Below the pieces are notes generated by a model. That model saw only the letters and a list, made by a program, of their open reading frames with translations. It had not been told where the DNA came from and made no database searches. From Acidobacteria bacterium UBA823 (GTDB lineage: Bacteria > Acidobacteriota > Vicinamibacteria > Vicinamibacterales > UBA823), in the NCBI GenBank assembly GCA_002296225.1, contig DBHR01000015.1, positions 16,195 to 80,194 of the forward strand: a stretch of DNA of 64,000 bases, written 5' to 3'. Positions 10,385 through 19,115 of the stretch are shown here, one piece after another; within the stretch, counting starts at the first letter, position 1; each line of letters starts with the position of its first letter. The position numbers and the translations under genes are program-made.

Positions 10385-10402
10385 CGTGGTTAATCAACCG
10401 CG
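10385..10402. terminator. Short hairpin between convergent genes
   Basis: CGTGGTT-AATC-AACCGCG forms a seven-base-pair stem with one G-U pair and a four-base loop. It lies in the 28-base gap between two convergent stop codons. There is no T-tract on either side, so an intrinsic bidirectional terminator is only a possibility. Confidence 0.3.
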
Positions 10403-10405
10403 AGA

Positions 10406-10900
10406 CTAATCTTCGTCCATCGACCGGATCGCGCCGTACATGAGGCCACCGTGCGCACCGTGATCCCAAGTGCCAGCGTACCGGTCGTCGTAAAAAATGA
10501 CCCGCGCACCGAACCCTTCCCCAAGACCCGGAATCGAGAAATCCGTGATGCTGACCATCGGGGTGTCGCCAGCCCAGATGATCGGGACCACCACCGGCAA
10601 TGTGGCATCAACGCTGCCGTAGGCCAGATGCACGTCGAATCGCCATCGGTCGCCGTCAAGTTTCGTGACCTTGGCAATCTCATAGAGTTCTGGGTTTCCG
10701 TCGCTCCGGTCACGTCCCCTGAGCGTGAAGTGACCTTCGAGGGCCACGTTCTGCATCCGTTCAGTGAACCTACGCTCGAGGTCAGTCAAGGAGACCGGGT
10801 CTGCCGCCTGACCGGTCCCGGTCGCTGCCAGGAACCAACCGAGCGCGAATGTGACAAGCAGCGCAACGAACACACTAGCGACTTTCAGTGGTTTATTCAT
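10406..10900 (-). CDS. Hypothetical exported protein
   Basis: 164 residues with an N-terminal hydrophobic segment (about residues 7-27) that is either a signal peptide or an anchor. GGAGCC lies a few bases before the ATG at 10900. The remainder is soluble and beta-rich in appearance, with several W and Y residues and an acidic end (SMDED). I do not recognise the family. The region VTKLDGDRWRFDVHLAYG suggests a domain measuring an outcome on a bound lipid or small ligand, but this is not evidence of function. It is a single gene, convergent with the amidohydrolase and divergent from the alpha/beta hydrolase. Confidence 0.72.
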   Translation of the reverse strand: MNKPLKVASVFVALLVTFALGWFLAATGTGQAADPVSLTDLERRFTERMQNVALEGHFTLRGRDRSDGNPELYEIAKVTKLDGDRWRFDVHLAYGSVDATLPVVVPIIWAGDTPMVSITDFSIPGLGEGFGARVIFYDDRYAGTWDHGAHGGLMYGAIRSMDED

Positions 10901-10998
10901 GGCACCAGGCTCCTTATTCCCGAGACTTCCTCATGAGGGGGTATTCTACGGTAGCTAATCTTGAGCGGGTCAGGCAATGCACTTAGTTAGGAGGCGGG

Positions 10999-11934
10999 AT
11001 GCCTAAAAAGGAATGGCCAGTTGCGTTCGTTCCCATGGTGGCAGTAGCAATGATGCTCCTGGGTGCGAGCGCTCCTCAGGCGCAACTCAGCGACACGACT
11101 GCTTTTCTAGCTCACGTGTCCAACCAGTATCGCGTCGTCCCCAATGTGGTGTATCACGTCGCGAACAAACATGAAAATAGGCTCGACCTTTATCTGCCGA
11201 CCAATCCGACCGGCCCCACGCCGGTGCTAATGATGATCCATGGCGGAGGCTGGGTTGGCGGTACGAAGGAGGCACAGGTCCTTCGGTTGTTGCCCTACCT
11301 CGAAAAGGGATGGGCCGTCGCGAACGTTACATACCGGCTTGTGCAGGTTTCGAGAGCACCGGCAGCCGTCGAAGACTGCTTGTGCGCGTTGCAGTGGATC
11401 GCGAACAATGCGGAACGCTATAACTTCGACACGTCCCGCATCATCACCTCCGGAAACTCGGCGGGCGGCCACCTGTCGCTGACGAGCGGGATGCTGCCAC
11501 GCCCGACTATCCTCGCACGAGAGTGTGTGTCGGGAAGCTTCACAGGACCGTCGACGAACCCGTCAGTGGATGTTGCCGCAATCATCAACTGGTATGGCAT
11601 TACCGACGTCGCAGATCTGCTCGAAGGACCGAATACAAAAGACTACGCTGTCCGGTGGTTCGGTGGTCTGCCGAACCGGTTGGAAATTGCCAGGTTCGTT
11701 TCGCCCTTGACCCATATTCGACCAGAGTTGCCGCCGACTCTCACCATCCATGGGGATGCGGATCCGACCGTGCCCTACGAGCATGCCGTCCGGTTACACG
11801 CGGCGCTAGAAGACGCGGGTGTCCCAAATGAGCTTCACACCGTAGCCGGCGGTGGCCACGGCGGCTTCAACCGAGCACAGACACTGATGATCTACGAGAC
11901 GATTCAAAAGTTCTTGGCTCGACACGGACTCTGA
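10999..11934 (+). CDS. Exported alpha/beta hydrolase (HSL/BD-FAE-type esterase)
   Basis: 311 residues; the ATG at 10999 follows TTAGGAGG. The N-terminus is a signal peptide ending near PQAQ. The oxyanion motif HGGGW is at residues 81-85, the nucleophile elbow GNSAGG places the serine at 154, the acid is probably D255 in the HGDADPTVP stretch, and the base is H287 in GGGHGG. This set is typical of hormone-sensitive-lipase-like or BD-FAE-like carboxylesterases acting on short acyl or feruloyl esters. The protein should be periplasmic or secreted. It sits among other exported hydrolases and beta-propeller proteins. Exact substrate unknown. Confidence 0.9.
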   Translation: MPKKEWPVAFVPMVAVAMMLLGASAPQAQLSDTTAFLAHVSNQYRVVPNVVYHVANKHENRLDLYLPTNPTGPTPVLMMIHGGGWVGGTKEAQVLRLLPYLEKGWAVANVTYRLVQVSRAPAAVEDCLCALQWIANNAERYNFDTSRIITSGNSAGGHLSLTSGMLPRPTILARECVSGSFTGPSTNPSVDVAAIINWYGITDVADLLEGPNTKDYAVRWFGGLPNRLEIARFVSPLTHIRPELPPTLTIHGDADPTVPYEHAVRLHAALEDAGVPNELHTVAGGGHGGFNRAQTLMIYETIQKFLARHGL

Positions 11935-12050
11935 CACGCCGGACCGACACCTAAGAGACAGAAACGTGGGTCGGCCTATCGTGTGTCAGGGACAATCGAT
12001 AGACCTGCGGTGGTGGACATGTCACGAAGGACCCACAGAGAACGCCGAGA

Positions 12051-12497
12051 CTAGCTGGGCGGACGCCGCCGTTCCTGGGGGTCAAGCCCATCTCGCGGTG
12101 CACCGGTTCCTGACGAGCCTAGAAACAGTTGCTCGCCGTTCTCTAGCGTCAAACTGCGACCGTTCGCCTTGAACGACCCGTCCTTCGCCTGGTAGCCGTC
12201 AACCGCAATGATCGTTCCCGGCATCAGGGAGTCCCTCGTGACCCCTCGCCGAAACAGCGTGTTCGGCGTCCCGCCTTCGATCATCCACTGCTCAACGGTG
12301 CCATCTTCCCTTGTGACATCGACGTGGATCCAGGCGTGGGGATTGATCCACTCCATCTTAGTCACGGTGCCCGTCAACGTGAGTGGCCTGTTCGCATCGA
12401 ATTCGGCCGCAAATGCATGGTGCGCCGCAACCGGTACCGTGCTCAGCATTAGAAGCACACTAGCGCCAATTCCTACTACGACTCGTATTCGACGCAT
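12051..12497 (-). CDS. DUF6152-like small exported protein
   Basis: 148 residues from the ATG at 12497; the open frame extends to 12650, but those extra residues precede the signal peptide and overlap the gap after the upstream gene. The signal peptide ends at AAHH. The start of the mature protein (HHAFAAEFD), followed by LTGTVTKMEWINPHAW, is the hallmark of the DUF6152 family, a small beta-barrel-like domain common in Acidobacteria and Proteobacteria. It is the last gene of a four-gene operon, 56 bases after the preceding stop. The function of the family is not known. Confidence 0.82.
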   Translation of the reverse strand: MRRIRVVVGIGASVLLMLSTVPVAAHHAFAAEFDANRPLTLTGTVTKMEWINPHAWIHVDVTREDGTVEQWMIEGGTPNTLFRRGVTRDSLMPGTIIAVDGYQAKDGSFKANGRSLTLENGEQLFLGSSGTGAPRDGLDPQERRRPPS

Positions 12498-12553
12498 CGC
12501 ACAATTCTCAGCTTGCCACCTGCCGTATGACACAGCCGTCGTCTGCCGAATCC

Positions 12554-13588
12554 TCATTGGGGATCCCTCGTCGTAAGAGCCGCGGCGGCCGCATCCTGGG
12601 CGCGCGCGCCGGCCAGAAGATTGACCATGCCGTAGTTCCCCTCGTGACACGCATATTCGAAGATCGGCCCCTCAGTCGCCTTCATCGGAATGACGGCCGA
12701 CCATGGCTTTGTGAACGACTTCGGATCGTCGATAGTGAATTGGTAGAGGAGCCGCCCAATACTAACCCGCGTAAACCGCTCCTCTAAATGTAAATCCGCA
12801 CCAGATCCCCGAAACGCGGTTTTGCCATTAAAATTCGTCGACTCCACAACGAGTGTCTGGCCCTCCCAACGCCCGCGTGGGTCACCCCGCCACTGGCGGA
12901 TGTTGTCGGGAAGGTGTGAGCCTTCGTCGATGGGCACGATGCGGGCATCGTGGATCATTTCATTGAAGATCACCACGACCCCAGGAGCCTGGAACAGTTG
13001 CACGTTGTTGTTGTAGGCACTCGGCGTGATGGGCGGTCCCGCGTTGCCCCCGACAATGCATCGTTCCCACACATTGCGATCCTCAGGGCCATGTGCGGGC
13101 CGACGGCGGGCCTCCCGTCGCTGGTCTAATCTCAGTTGCCCGTCTGACGTAAGGAGTGGAATCCTCCCATCGGGGGGATCCACAATCAGTGAGGTGCGCC
13201 GGTCTTCGACGAGCGTATCGCCATAATCCCACCAGAAGTGGTTGTAGGCGTTGGCCACGTCAGTTTCAGGTGTCAGACCATCCTCAACGCGTTGGTCCTT
13301 GTGGAGACTCGCGACACGCGCTGCTTCGTATTCAGCCGCTTCCTCGAGTGTGAAGACACTTTTGTCGGCCAGATCGTCAGGGCGCTGCAGTGGCGTGATG
13401 GTCCGGAAGTCCCAAATGCCTTGAAGATCCGGCACACCCCACGGAGTACGAGCTCCCGTCCAAGCCGGTTCCGTCGCGTTGGCATCGTCCACTCGCAAAG
13501 CCTGCCCTGCAGCTGGCAAGACCATAACCAACGAAGCGATGGCCGTTGCTACAAAGACTAACGCCAAACCCGAATATCGATGGTCCAT
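12554..13588 (-). CDS. Exported 'GIW' family protein, paralogue 2
   Basis: 344 residues from the ATG at 13588, seven bases after AAGGAG; the open frame to 13660 would overlap the upstream gene. It has a signal peptide ending at AAGQA. The mature protein begins with a WGVPDLQGIW motif. Later blocks include WEGQTLVVEST, GSGADLHLEERFT, and FTIDDPKSFTKPW, which align with blocks in the neighbouring 13600-14424 gene, so the two are tandem paralogues. I know such proteins from acidobacterial genomes as abundant uncharacterised exported proteins. The end of the upstream gene is 11 bases away, indicating co-transcription. Confidence 0.8.
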   Translation of the reverse strand: MDHRYSGLALVFVATAIASLVMVLPAAGQALRVDDANATEPAWTGARTPWGVPDLQGIWDFRTITPLQRPDDLADKSVFTLEEAAEYEAARVASLHKDQRVEDGLTPETDVANAYNHFWWDYGDTLVEDRRTSLIVDPPDGRIPLLTSDGQLRLDQRREARRRPAHGPEDRNVWERCIVGGNAGPPITPSAYNNNVQLFQAPGVVVIFNEMIHDARIVPIDEGSHLPDNIRQWRGDPRGRWEGQTLVVESTNFNGKTAFRGSGADLHLEERFTRVSIGRLLYQFTIDDPKSFTKPWSAVIPMKATEGPIFEYACHEGNYGMVNLLAGARAQDAAAAALTTRDPQ

Positions 13589-13599
13589 CGGCACGCTCC

Positions 13600-14424
13600 T
13601 TAACGCGTCGGGTCCTTGCGAAGGTGCCCGTAGATTAACTCTTCGACGAACTCCACACACTTAAATTCCAGCAACTGGACGTTCTCATCCAGGCGCCGGT
13701 AAAGCGGCATGCTCATGGTCCACGGACGCGTGAACACGTTCGGGTCCTCCATGGCCACCTCGTAGCGGAGCGCGTTGGGGCTAATCGGTGTGTAGCGCTC
13801 GGTAACCCGCAGCGCCTCAGTGTGAAAATTCCCTGCGCTGTCGAACCACGTGTCGCCGACCTGGGCGGTGACGTCAACAACCAGCGTGTCCCCTTCCCAG
13901 TGGCCGCGTGAATGTCCCATCCACGTGTCGAATGGGCTTTCGAAATCAGGCTGGCTCATATAGATGACCCGGCTAGAGCTAGCAAATTCGTACGCGATCA
14001 ACACATGGTCTGGGGTCTGCACGATTTGGAACGGAAACGGCATATAGGTGGCACGTGGTACACCCGGCATGTAGCACTTGACAACGGGATCGGCCGTTAC
14101 CCAATTCTCGAAATTCTGCAGCTTCTGGGCCGCAGCCCAGGGCTGATAGGGAATAGGTCCACCGTTAACGACCCCTAGGCCCCCGGGTATCGCACCGATT
14201 GCGCCTAGCGAAACGATCGGTCCTGGACGCGCGGCATGCCCCTCGATGTCCCAGTGTGCTGACCCAAGGGCCTGCCAGATGCCATTCAGAACGGGCCGGC
14301 CGTCAGCGGTGCGCGGGGGCTCGTAGCTCTGCTCCTGACCCACAGCCGCTTCGGCGGTTGCCAGTAGTCCAGCAATGGCGGCCGTCGCAAGGACAAGAAC
14401 CGCGCCGCTGTCTCGAGTGCCCAT
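13600..14424 (-). CDS. Exported 'GIW' family protein, paralogue 1
   Basis: 274 residues from the ATG at 14424, with AGAAGGG about 11 bases upstream. In-frame alternatives are GTG at 14436 and GTG at 14451. The signal peptide ends near AVGQEQ. It opens with DGRPVLNGIW and later has WEGDTLVVDVT, a FHTEALRVTERYT block and DPNVFTRPW, matching the downstream paralogue. A CYMPGVPRATYMPFPF segment is shared with many acidobacterial relatives. Uncharacterised; a periplasmic or cell-surface beta-sandwich is a reasonable guess. It is the second gene of the four-gene operon, 67 bases after the lipocalin-like gene. Confidence 0.8.
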   Translation of the reverse strand: MGTRDSGAVLVLATAAIAGLLATAEAAVGQEQSYEPPRTADGRPVLNGIWQALGSAHWDIEGHAARPGPIVSLGAIGAIPGGLGVVNGGPIPYQPWAAAQKLQNFENWVTADPVVKCYMPGVPRATYMPFPFQIVQTPDHVLIAYEFASSSRVIYMSQPDFESPFDTWMGHSRGHWEGDTLVVDVTAQVGDTWFDSAGNFHTEALRVTERYTPISPNALRYEVAMEDPNVFTRPWTMSMPLYRRLDENVQLLEFKCVEFVEELIYGHLRKDPTR

Positions 14425-14491
14425 GGTCTCGATCACCCTTCTCCGTCCCACGCAGCGTTACCGCAAAGACGGCGTTTACATCTTTGGCCTG

Positions 14492-15001
14492 TCACTTTCC
14501 GGCCCACATCCTTCTCCACGTCAGCTGCCCGCTCATGCGACCGCTTTCGTCCTTGATGGACAGGGTGAGAAGATCACCGTCAAACGCGTAATACCGTACT
14601 CTACCTTGGCCTACCAGTTCAGGACGCATCGGTGCGCCGATGACATGGTGAGTGACCGTGCCTGCAGCCACGTCAATGTCGGCCCTACCGAAGTAGGCGA
14701 AACCGCCGATTGTTCGCTCGTCGCCAGTCGCTTCGACTCTGTGCGGTAAATCACTCGGCATACCGATGGCCGACATGTTTCCGAGAGGGTCATACATGAT
14801 GCGCGCAACGTAATCCCTCGGGATCACTTCGCCGCCGGGCTGAAAAGTCACGTATTGCATGAGCTCGTAATTGCCAACGAACTCCGCCTTCACGACCTCA
14901 AGCGAATCCGTTTGCTGCGCGGATGCCCGATGGCCGGCGAGGTCCATCGTCAAGCCGAAAAGCATGGCGATAGCCAACCAGGTGCTACGCTTCGGTCTCA
15001 T
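14492..15001 (-). CDS. Exported lipocalin-like domain protein
   Basis: 169 residues with a signal peptide ending at ASAQQ. The segments FVGNYELMQY, ARIMYDPLGNMSAIGM, VTHHVIGAPMRPELVGQ and YYAFDGDLLTLS follow the order seen in the Lipocalin_5 family (a small ligand-binding beta-barrel). GGAGGCC lies just before the ATG at 15001. It is the first gene of the four-gene minus-strand operon of exported proteins and divergent from the 15140 gene. Its ligand is unknown. The family assignment rests on motif recall, not alignment. Confidence 0.8.
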   Translation of the reverse strand: MRPKRSTWLAIAMLFGLTMDLAGHRASAQQTDSLEVVKAEFVGNYELMQYVTFQPGGEVIPRDYVARIMYDPLGNMSAIGMPSDLPHRVEATGDERTIGGFAYFGRADIDVAAGTVTHHVIGAPMRPELVGQGRVRYYAFDGDLLTLSIKDESGRMSGQLTWRRMWAGK

Positions 15002-15139
15002 CGCGGCCTCCTTGCACCGGCCCTGAAGATATCAGGGTGCGCTGATTGTAAACCAGCCTTGGTATACTCCCCTCGTTTTCCAAGCAACCGCCGCTATCCT
15101 GTCCGCCGTGCCGGATACAACGATTTGAGGTGCCCAGCC

Positions 15140-15682
15140 ATGACACGTACTGGTGCCGTCATCTTGGCAACGCTCGTCGCCCTTCCGCTCTTGGTCTCCC
15201 CCGTATCGGCACAGGTCGTCCGCACCGACCGTGCCAGCATGCGCGGTCTTACGGATTTCGAAATCGTCGTAGAAGATTTGATCCCCGAAGCGCAGCTCGA
15301 CGGCCTGACCAAGGACCACCTGCTTGAGGCCGTGGAGAACAGACTCCGACTGGCTGGGTTCGTGCTCGCCGCCGACAGCACCGGCGGCGGCGCCTATCTG
15401 TACGTCAACGTCAACATGACGGTCGGAAGCGGTATCTACATTTATTGCGCCGAACTACAACTGCGACAGGCCACGCGACTCGTACGCGCGCCGGATCAGG
15501 CAGTGCCCGAAGCTGTCACATGGCAGACTGGAGTGGTCGCTGCGGTGCCAGCCACGGAACTGCGGGTGGGAATTACTAGTGTTGTCCTCGGCGAGGTCGA
15601 TACTTTCATCCGAGACTACGCGGAAGAGAACCCGGGGACGGTGACGGTCCCGCCGCAACACGACGCCCCTCCGCCCGCCTAG
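15140..15682 (+). CDS. Hypothetical exported protein
   Basis: 180 residues from the ATG at 15140, after TTGAGGTG; the longer frame back to 14855 runs into the divergent gene and is rejected. A signal peptide ends at VSAQ. The mature part is a compact domain (EIVVEDLIPEAQLDGL, YLYVNVNM, DTFIRDYAEENP), followed by a proline-rich tail. It resembles exported proteins with a single alpha/beta domain that bind or sense periplasmic ligands, but I do not recognise the family. Its TAG stop overlaps the TAG stop of the convergent gene through the shared tetranucleotide CTAG at 15679-15682. Confidence 0.75.
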   Translation: MTRTGAVILATLVALPLLVSPVSAQVVRTDRASMRGLTDFEIVVEDLIPEAQLDGLTKDHLLEAVENRLRLAGFVLAADSTGGGAYLYVNVNMTVGSGIYIYCAELQLRQATRLVRAPDQAVPEAVTWQTGVVAAVPATELRVGITSVVLGEVDTFIRDYAEENPGTVTVPPQHDAPPPA

Positions 15683-16215
15683 CTCACACTCTTGCGGAAC
15701 GCTTGGATAATTTCGCGCTGGTTAGAGTACGCGGCGCGAGCCTCAACGAACCCGGCGCGGTCAATACCAAGCTCGCTCGCAATCTGACGAATCCGGCGCT
15801 CCTCGGCCGACGAGATTGCATCGTCGGCAGCCGACACGGCAAACAGGCAGTCGAGCAACTCGCGGCGCTGCACCTCAGTCGACATCTCCTTGAACTGCCG
15901 GGTTACCAGAAAGTCTTCGGTGCCACCGAACAGCTCGGTCTGGCTGCGGCCGATCTGGACGACGAGCACAGCCTGCGCTTCCGGGATGTGGCCCAGTTCG
16001 ACGACGAACTTAGTCATCAATGCGATCTCTTTGTCGCTGAAGCGCTGGTCGGCGTGTGCCACGCGGGCGAGAACGTAGGCGAACGCGGCCAAGTAGCGTG
16101 CCCGGTCGCGGTCAAGCCGTTCGAGCTTGGTCACGATCCGGCGCACGGTCTCGGTGTCACGCTCGGTGTCATCGGGCTCGGTTTGACCCAAACCCAGAAA
16201 TGTCAGTAGCGACAT
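15679..16215 (-). CDS. TerB-like domain protein
   Basis: 178 residues, no signal peptide. It is almost all helical, with repeated acidic motifs typical of TerB: VLARVAHADQRFSDKEI near residue 50 and AVSAADDAISSAEERRIRQI near residue 130, each resembling a metal-binding D/E-rich helix pair. TerB-like proteins often sit near membrane processes and are not by themselves evidence of tellurite resistance. It lies 20 bases upstream of no further gene on its strand and 20 bases after the AI-2E permease stop complement, so both may be one transcript (permease first). Precise role unknown. Confidence 0.8.
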   Translation of the reverse strand: MSLLTFLGLGQTEPDDTERDTETVRRIVTKLERLDRDRARYLAAFAYVLARVAHADQRFSDKEIALMTKFVVELGHIPEAQAVLVVQIGRSQTELFGGTEDFLVTRQFKEMSTEVQRRELLDCLFAVSAADDAISSAEERRIRQIASELGIDRAGFVEARAAYSNQREIIQAFRKSVS

Positions 16216-16235
16216 GGTCGCCCAGTCCCCTGTTC

Positions 16236-17300
16236 TCAGTGCCGAACAAAGCGCGGCGTCGATCGCGTCGGATTAGCGCCGAGCATTATGGCCACCCAGC
16301 GGAAGTCCTTGGTATTCTCGAGCGCGATTTTCACAATAACGGTTAGCGGCACTGATAACAGCATACCGACCGGCCCCCAGACCCATCCCCAGAAGACCAA
16401 GGACAAAAAGACGACCAACGTCGACAGGCCGAGCCGTCGACCCATTAAATAGGGCTCCAAGAAGTTGGCCAGCCCAATGTTAATAACGAGGTATCCGACT
16501 GCCACGACGGCCGCGCGGGCGGGCCCAAACTGAACCAACGCCAACAGCACGGGCGGGATGGCTGCCAGAATGGACCCAAGGTTTGGAATGTAGTTAAAGA
16601 TGAACGCGACCAGTCCCCACAGGAGCGGAAATCCGAGTCCCAGCACCGAAACCCACAGCCCGACCAAAATTCCGGTTGCCAAGCTGATTAGCGTCTTGAT
16701 CGCCAAATAGCGCTGGATCTGGCGAGTCATTTTGCCAAACCGTTCGAAGTGGTCTGAGCGATCGCCGAATGCCGCCTTGAGTTTTCCAGAAAAGCCAGCC
16801 GCCTCGGCCAGGATAAACACCATCGTGAGGATGACGAGAAACGTGTTTTGAGCGATGGCCGCCACAGCGCGTAGCGTGCCACCCACCAAATCCATCAGCG
16901 CGCCGGGATTAAGAATCGCGGGCGCACCCCAGCCCGCAGTCTCGACGCCACGCGCCTCAAACCATTCCAGGGCCCAGCCCATGAGCTGCTGGAAGCGTGC
17001 TTGATAGTCTGGCGCCGCCGCAGTGAATTCGTTAAGGGATCGCCCGACGACGATCACAACGCCGGCCAGCACGGCCACGGCCGTTAGCACCGTCACCAAG
17101 ACGGCCAGTACGGTCGGCGCACCCTTCCGACGCAGCCAAGCCATAAACGGCAGACTGATGATGGCGAGCAACACGGAGACGAGGAACGGGAGCAGCAGCT
17201 GCCCTGCAGCACGTAACCCGGCGAGGACGACCACGAGGCTAGCAGCAAGGATGAGGAAGCGAGCACTCCGATCGGGCCCGCGGCGGTCTTCGGCAATCAT
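16236..17300 (-). CDS. AI-2E family (PerM/TqsA-like) membrane protein
   Basis: 354 residues from the ATG at 17300, with GGGAGGTG upstream. A TTG at 17327 is in frame but lies before that ribosome-binding site. Pairs of hydrophobic helices at both ends flank a soluble central region (about residues 90-140), as in the family. The conserved stretch FNYIPNLGSILAAIPPV and the C-terminal GPVGMLLSVPLTVIVK are diagnostic. Family members include TqsA (autoinducer-2 export) and Na+/H+ antiporters, so the transported molecule cannot be assigned. Its stop is 20 bases before the TerB-like gene, which it probably leads in an operon. Confidence 0.88.
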   Translation of the reverse strand: MIAEDRRGPDRSARFLILAASLVVVLAGLRAAGQLLLPFLVSVLLAIISLPFMAWLRRKGAPTVLAVLVTVLTAVAVLAGVVIVVGRSLNEFTAAAPDYQARFQQLMGWALEWFEARGVETAGWGAPAILNPGALMDLVGGTLRAVAAIAQNTFLVILTMVFILAEAAGFSGKLKAAFGDRSDHFERFGKMTRQIQRYLAIKTLISLATGILVGLWVSVLGLGFPLLWGLVAFIFNYIPNLGSILAAIPPVLLALVQFGPARAAVVAVGYLVINIGLANFLEPYLMGRRLGLSTLVVFLSLVFWGWVWGPVGMLLSVPLTVIVKIALENTKDFRWVAIMLGANPTRSTPRFVRH

Positions 17301-17458
17301 GCGGTTCGCTTCACCTCCCAGACACAAGCATCAGTCGACTTCGAAAACTCGACGCGTGATCACCGTATGGTACCAGATGATGCTGAAATGACTGAATCTC
17401 GGGCACAGAACGGAGGCGCGACGTGTGCGCCCGCTCGCCTGAGGCGTGGGCACCGGGC

Positions 17459-17464
17459 TATACT
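17459..17464 (+). promoter_or_regulatory. Candidate -10 element upstream of tRNA-Leu
   Basis: TATACT matches five of six consensus bases, 87 bases before the tRNA. No good -35 hexamer stands 16-18 bases upstream, so the call is tentative. It is the best candidate in the 251-base gap between the divergent permease and the tRNA-tig-clpP-clpX-lon run; otherwise that gap holds nothing I can identify. Confidence 0.35.
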
Positions 17465-17551
17465 AGCGTTCTATGCTCGGCGGCGGCAGCGGTCCGCTCG
17501 TCGGCGTTTCCCGTGTGCCTTGCCACATCGGAACGGCATCGTCCAGTGCGT

Positions 17552-17638
17552 GCGAAAGTGGCGGAACTGGCAGACGCGCCGGATTTAGGATCCGGTGGCC
17601 GCAAGGCTGTGGGGGTTCAAATCCCCCCTTTCGCACCA
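17552..17638 (+). tRNA. tRNA-Leu, anticodon UAG
   Basis: The 87-base cloverleaf starts with acceptor GCGAAAG, paired with CTTTCGC, and ends in genome-encoded ACCA (17635-17638). The anticodon arm is CCGGA-TTTAGGA-TCCGG, giving anticodon UAG, which reads CUA and related leucine codons. A long variable arm (TGGCCGCAAGGCTGT) is the mark of a class II tRNA. The T-arm carries GGTTCAAATCC. The trigger-factor gene begins 25 bases later, so the tRNA could share its transcript. Confidence 0.97.
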
Positions 17639-17663
17639 ATTCCTAGCATCCAAGCGACGAAGC

Positions 17664-18971
17664 ATGAAGACCGAGTTCACCGACATCAGTGACACGCAGA
17701 AGAACGTCGCCGTAGAGATAGCGAGTGAGGTCGTCGACGCCGAGATCGACCGCGTCGCTCGCGACTATGGACGTACCGCGCGCATCCCCGGCTTCAGGCC
17801 AGGCAGGGTACCCGCCAAGCTGTTACGTCAGCGGTTCCGCGACCGAATCCTGCACGACGTGGCCCAGGGTTTGATCCCGAAAGCCGTTGACGAAGCGCTC
17901 CGTGAATGCGGCCTCGAGCCAGTCGACCTGCCGAAAATTCGCGACGTAGTCATCGACGAGGGCCGTCCGCTGACGTTCGTTGCCGATTTTGAAACTGTGC
18001 CCCCGATCGACCCAGGCGACTATGCGATCCTTACGCTCAGACGACCACCCGTCGCGGTCGAGAAGGACGCGATCGACCAGGCCCTGAATGGGTTACGGGA
18101 ACGATCTGCGCGCTTCGATCCCGTGGACGGCCGACCGGCCGAGCATGGAGATTCGATTGTGCTCGACTTAACGCGCCAAGTCGTCGGCGGACCGGACTCA
18201 GACGGGGTGCCGGCCGAACAGTTGAAGCCGGACGCCCACCAGGGCGTCACGATCGAAATCGGCGGTTCGTCGAACCCACCAGGGTTCGACGACGAGGTGA
18301 CAGGTCTCGATGTCGGCAATACGAAGGAGTTTACGTTGTCATATTCGGCCGATTATTCAGTCTCTGAACTGGCTGGCACGAAGGTGCGTTACAACGTGAC
18401 GGTTAAGGCGATCAAGCGTCGGGTCGTGCCCGAGCTCGACGATGAGTTCGCGAAGGACATCGGCGATTTCGAGAATCTCAGCGCGTTGCGGACCCGCGTG
18501 GCCCAAGATCTGCAGAAAGAAGCCGAACAGGACGCCGACCGGCAGGTGCGGGCTGACCTAACGAAGCAACTCGCGGGTCGCGTGACGTTCGACGTGCCGG
18601 AAGCCCTCATCAACCGCGAAATAGACCGACGCGTTGACGAATTCGTGCGGCGCCTTCTCGAACAACAAGTCGACCCTAAGAAGACCGACATCAACTGGGA
18701 AGAATTCCGGGAACAGCAACGCGAGCACGCCCAGGAGGCAGTCCGTAGCGCCCTCGTCCTTGATGAGATCGCGCGCCGTGAGTCACTCGCCCCGGCCGAA
18801 AAAGACATCGAGCACGAAGTCGCGCGCTACGCCGAGCGGGCTGGGCGGCCGGCTGCAGCCGTACGTGCGAAGCTGGAGCAGGAAGGTGGTATCGCGCGGG
18901 TTGAGATCGGCCTCCGGCGGGAGAAAGCCGTCGCTCTCCTCATGTCGCGTGCTAAGATCGTGACTGTGTGA
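17664..18971 (+). CDS. tig: Trigger factor, ribosome-bound chaperone and prolyl isomerase
   Basis: 435 residues, the usual family length. The ATG at 17664 is chosen because the product then begins at the conserved N-terminal strand; the longer frame runs through the tRNA. The ribosome-docking signature GFRPGRVP lies at residues 43-50. An FKBP-type isomerase domain covers about residues 150-245, and a helical C-terminal chaperone domain follows. It assists folding of nascent chains at the ribosome exit. The order tig-clpP-clpX-lon is widely conserved and links folding to proteolysis. No clear strong ribosome-binding site precedes the start. Confidence 0.96.
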   Translation: MKTEFTDISDTQKNVAVEIASEVVDAEIDRVARDYGRTARIPGFRPGRVPAKLLRQRFRDRILHDVAQGLIPKAVDEALRECGLEPVDLPKIRDVVIDEGRPLTFVADFETVPPIDPGDYAILTLRRPPVAVEKDAIDQALNGLRERSARFDPVDGRPAEHGDSIVLDLTRQVVGGPDSDGVPAEQLKPDAHQGVTIEIGGSSNPPGFDDEVTGLDVGNTKEFTLSYSADYSVSELAGTKVRYNVTVKAIKRRVVPELDDEFAKDIGDFENLSALRTRVAQDLQKEAEQDADRQVRADLTKQLAGRVTFDVPEALINREIDRRVDEFVRRLLEQQVDPKKTDINWEEFREQQREHAQEAVRSALVLDEIARRESLAPAEKDIEHEVARYAERAGRPAAAVRAKLEQEGGIARVEIGLRREKAVALLMSRAKIVTV

Positions 18972-19115
18972 ATAGCGACGTCGTTAAGTGCGGAATCCCA
19001 CCAAATTGCCGATATCGTCTGTAGTGAAGCGTCGGGGCAACACGTCACACAGCAGAGTGCGGACATACTTGGCACATACTCGCAAATGTGTGCAGGAATG
19101 TGTCGAGGATCGACC

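Noticed and set aside
15679..16215. Tellurite resistance operon
   Set aside because: Only one TerB-like gene is present, with no TerC/D/E partners.
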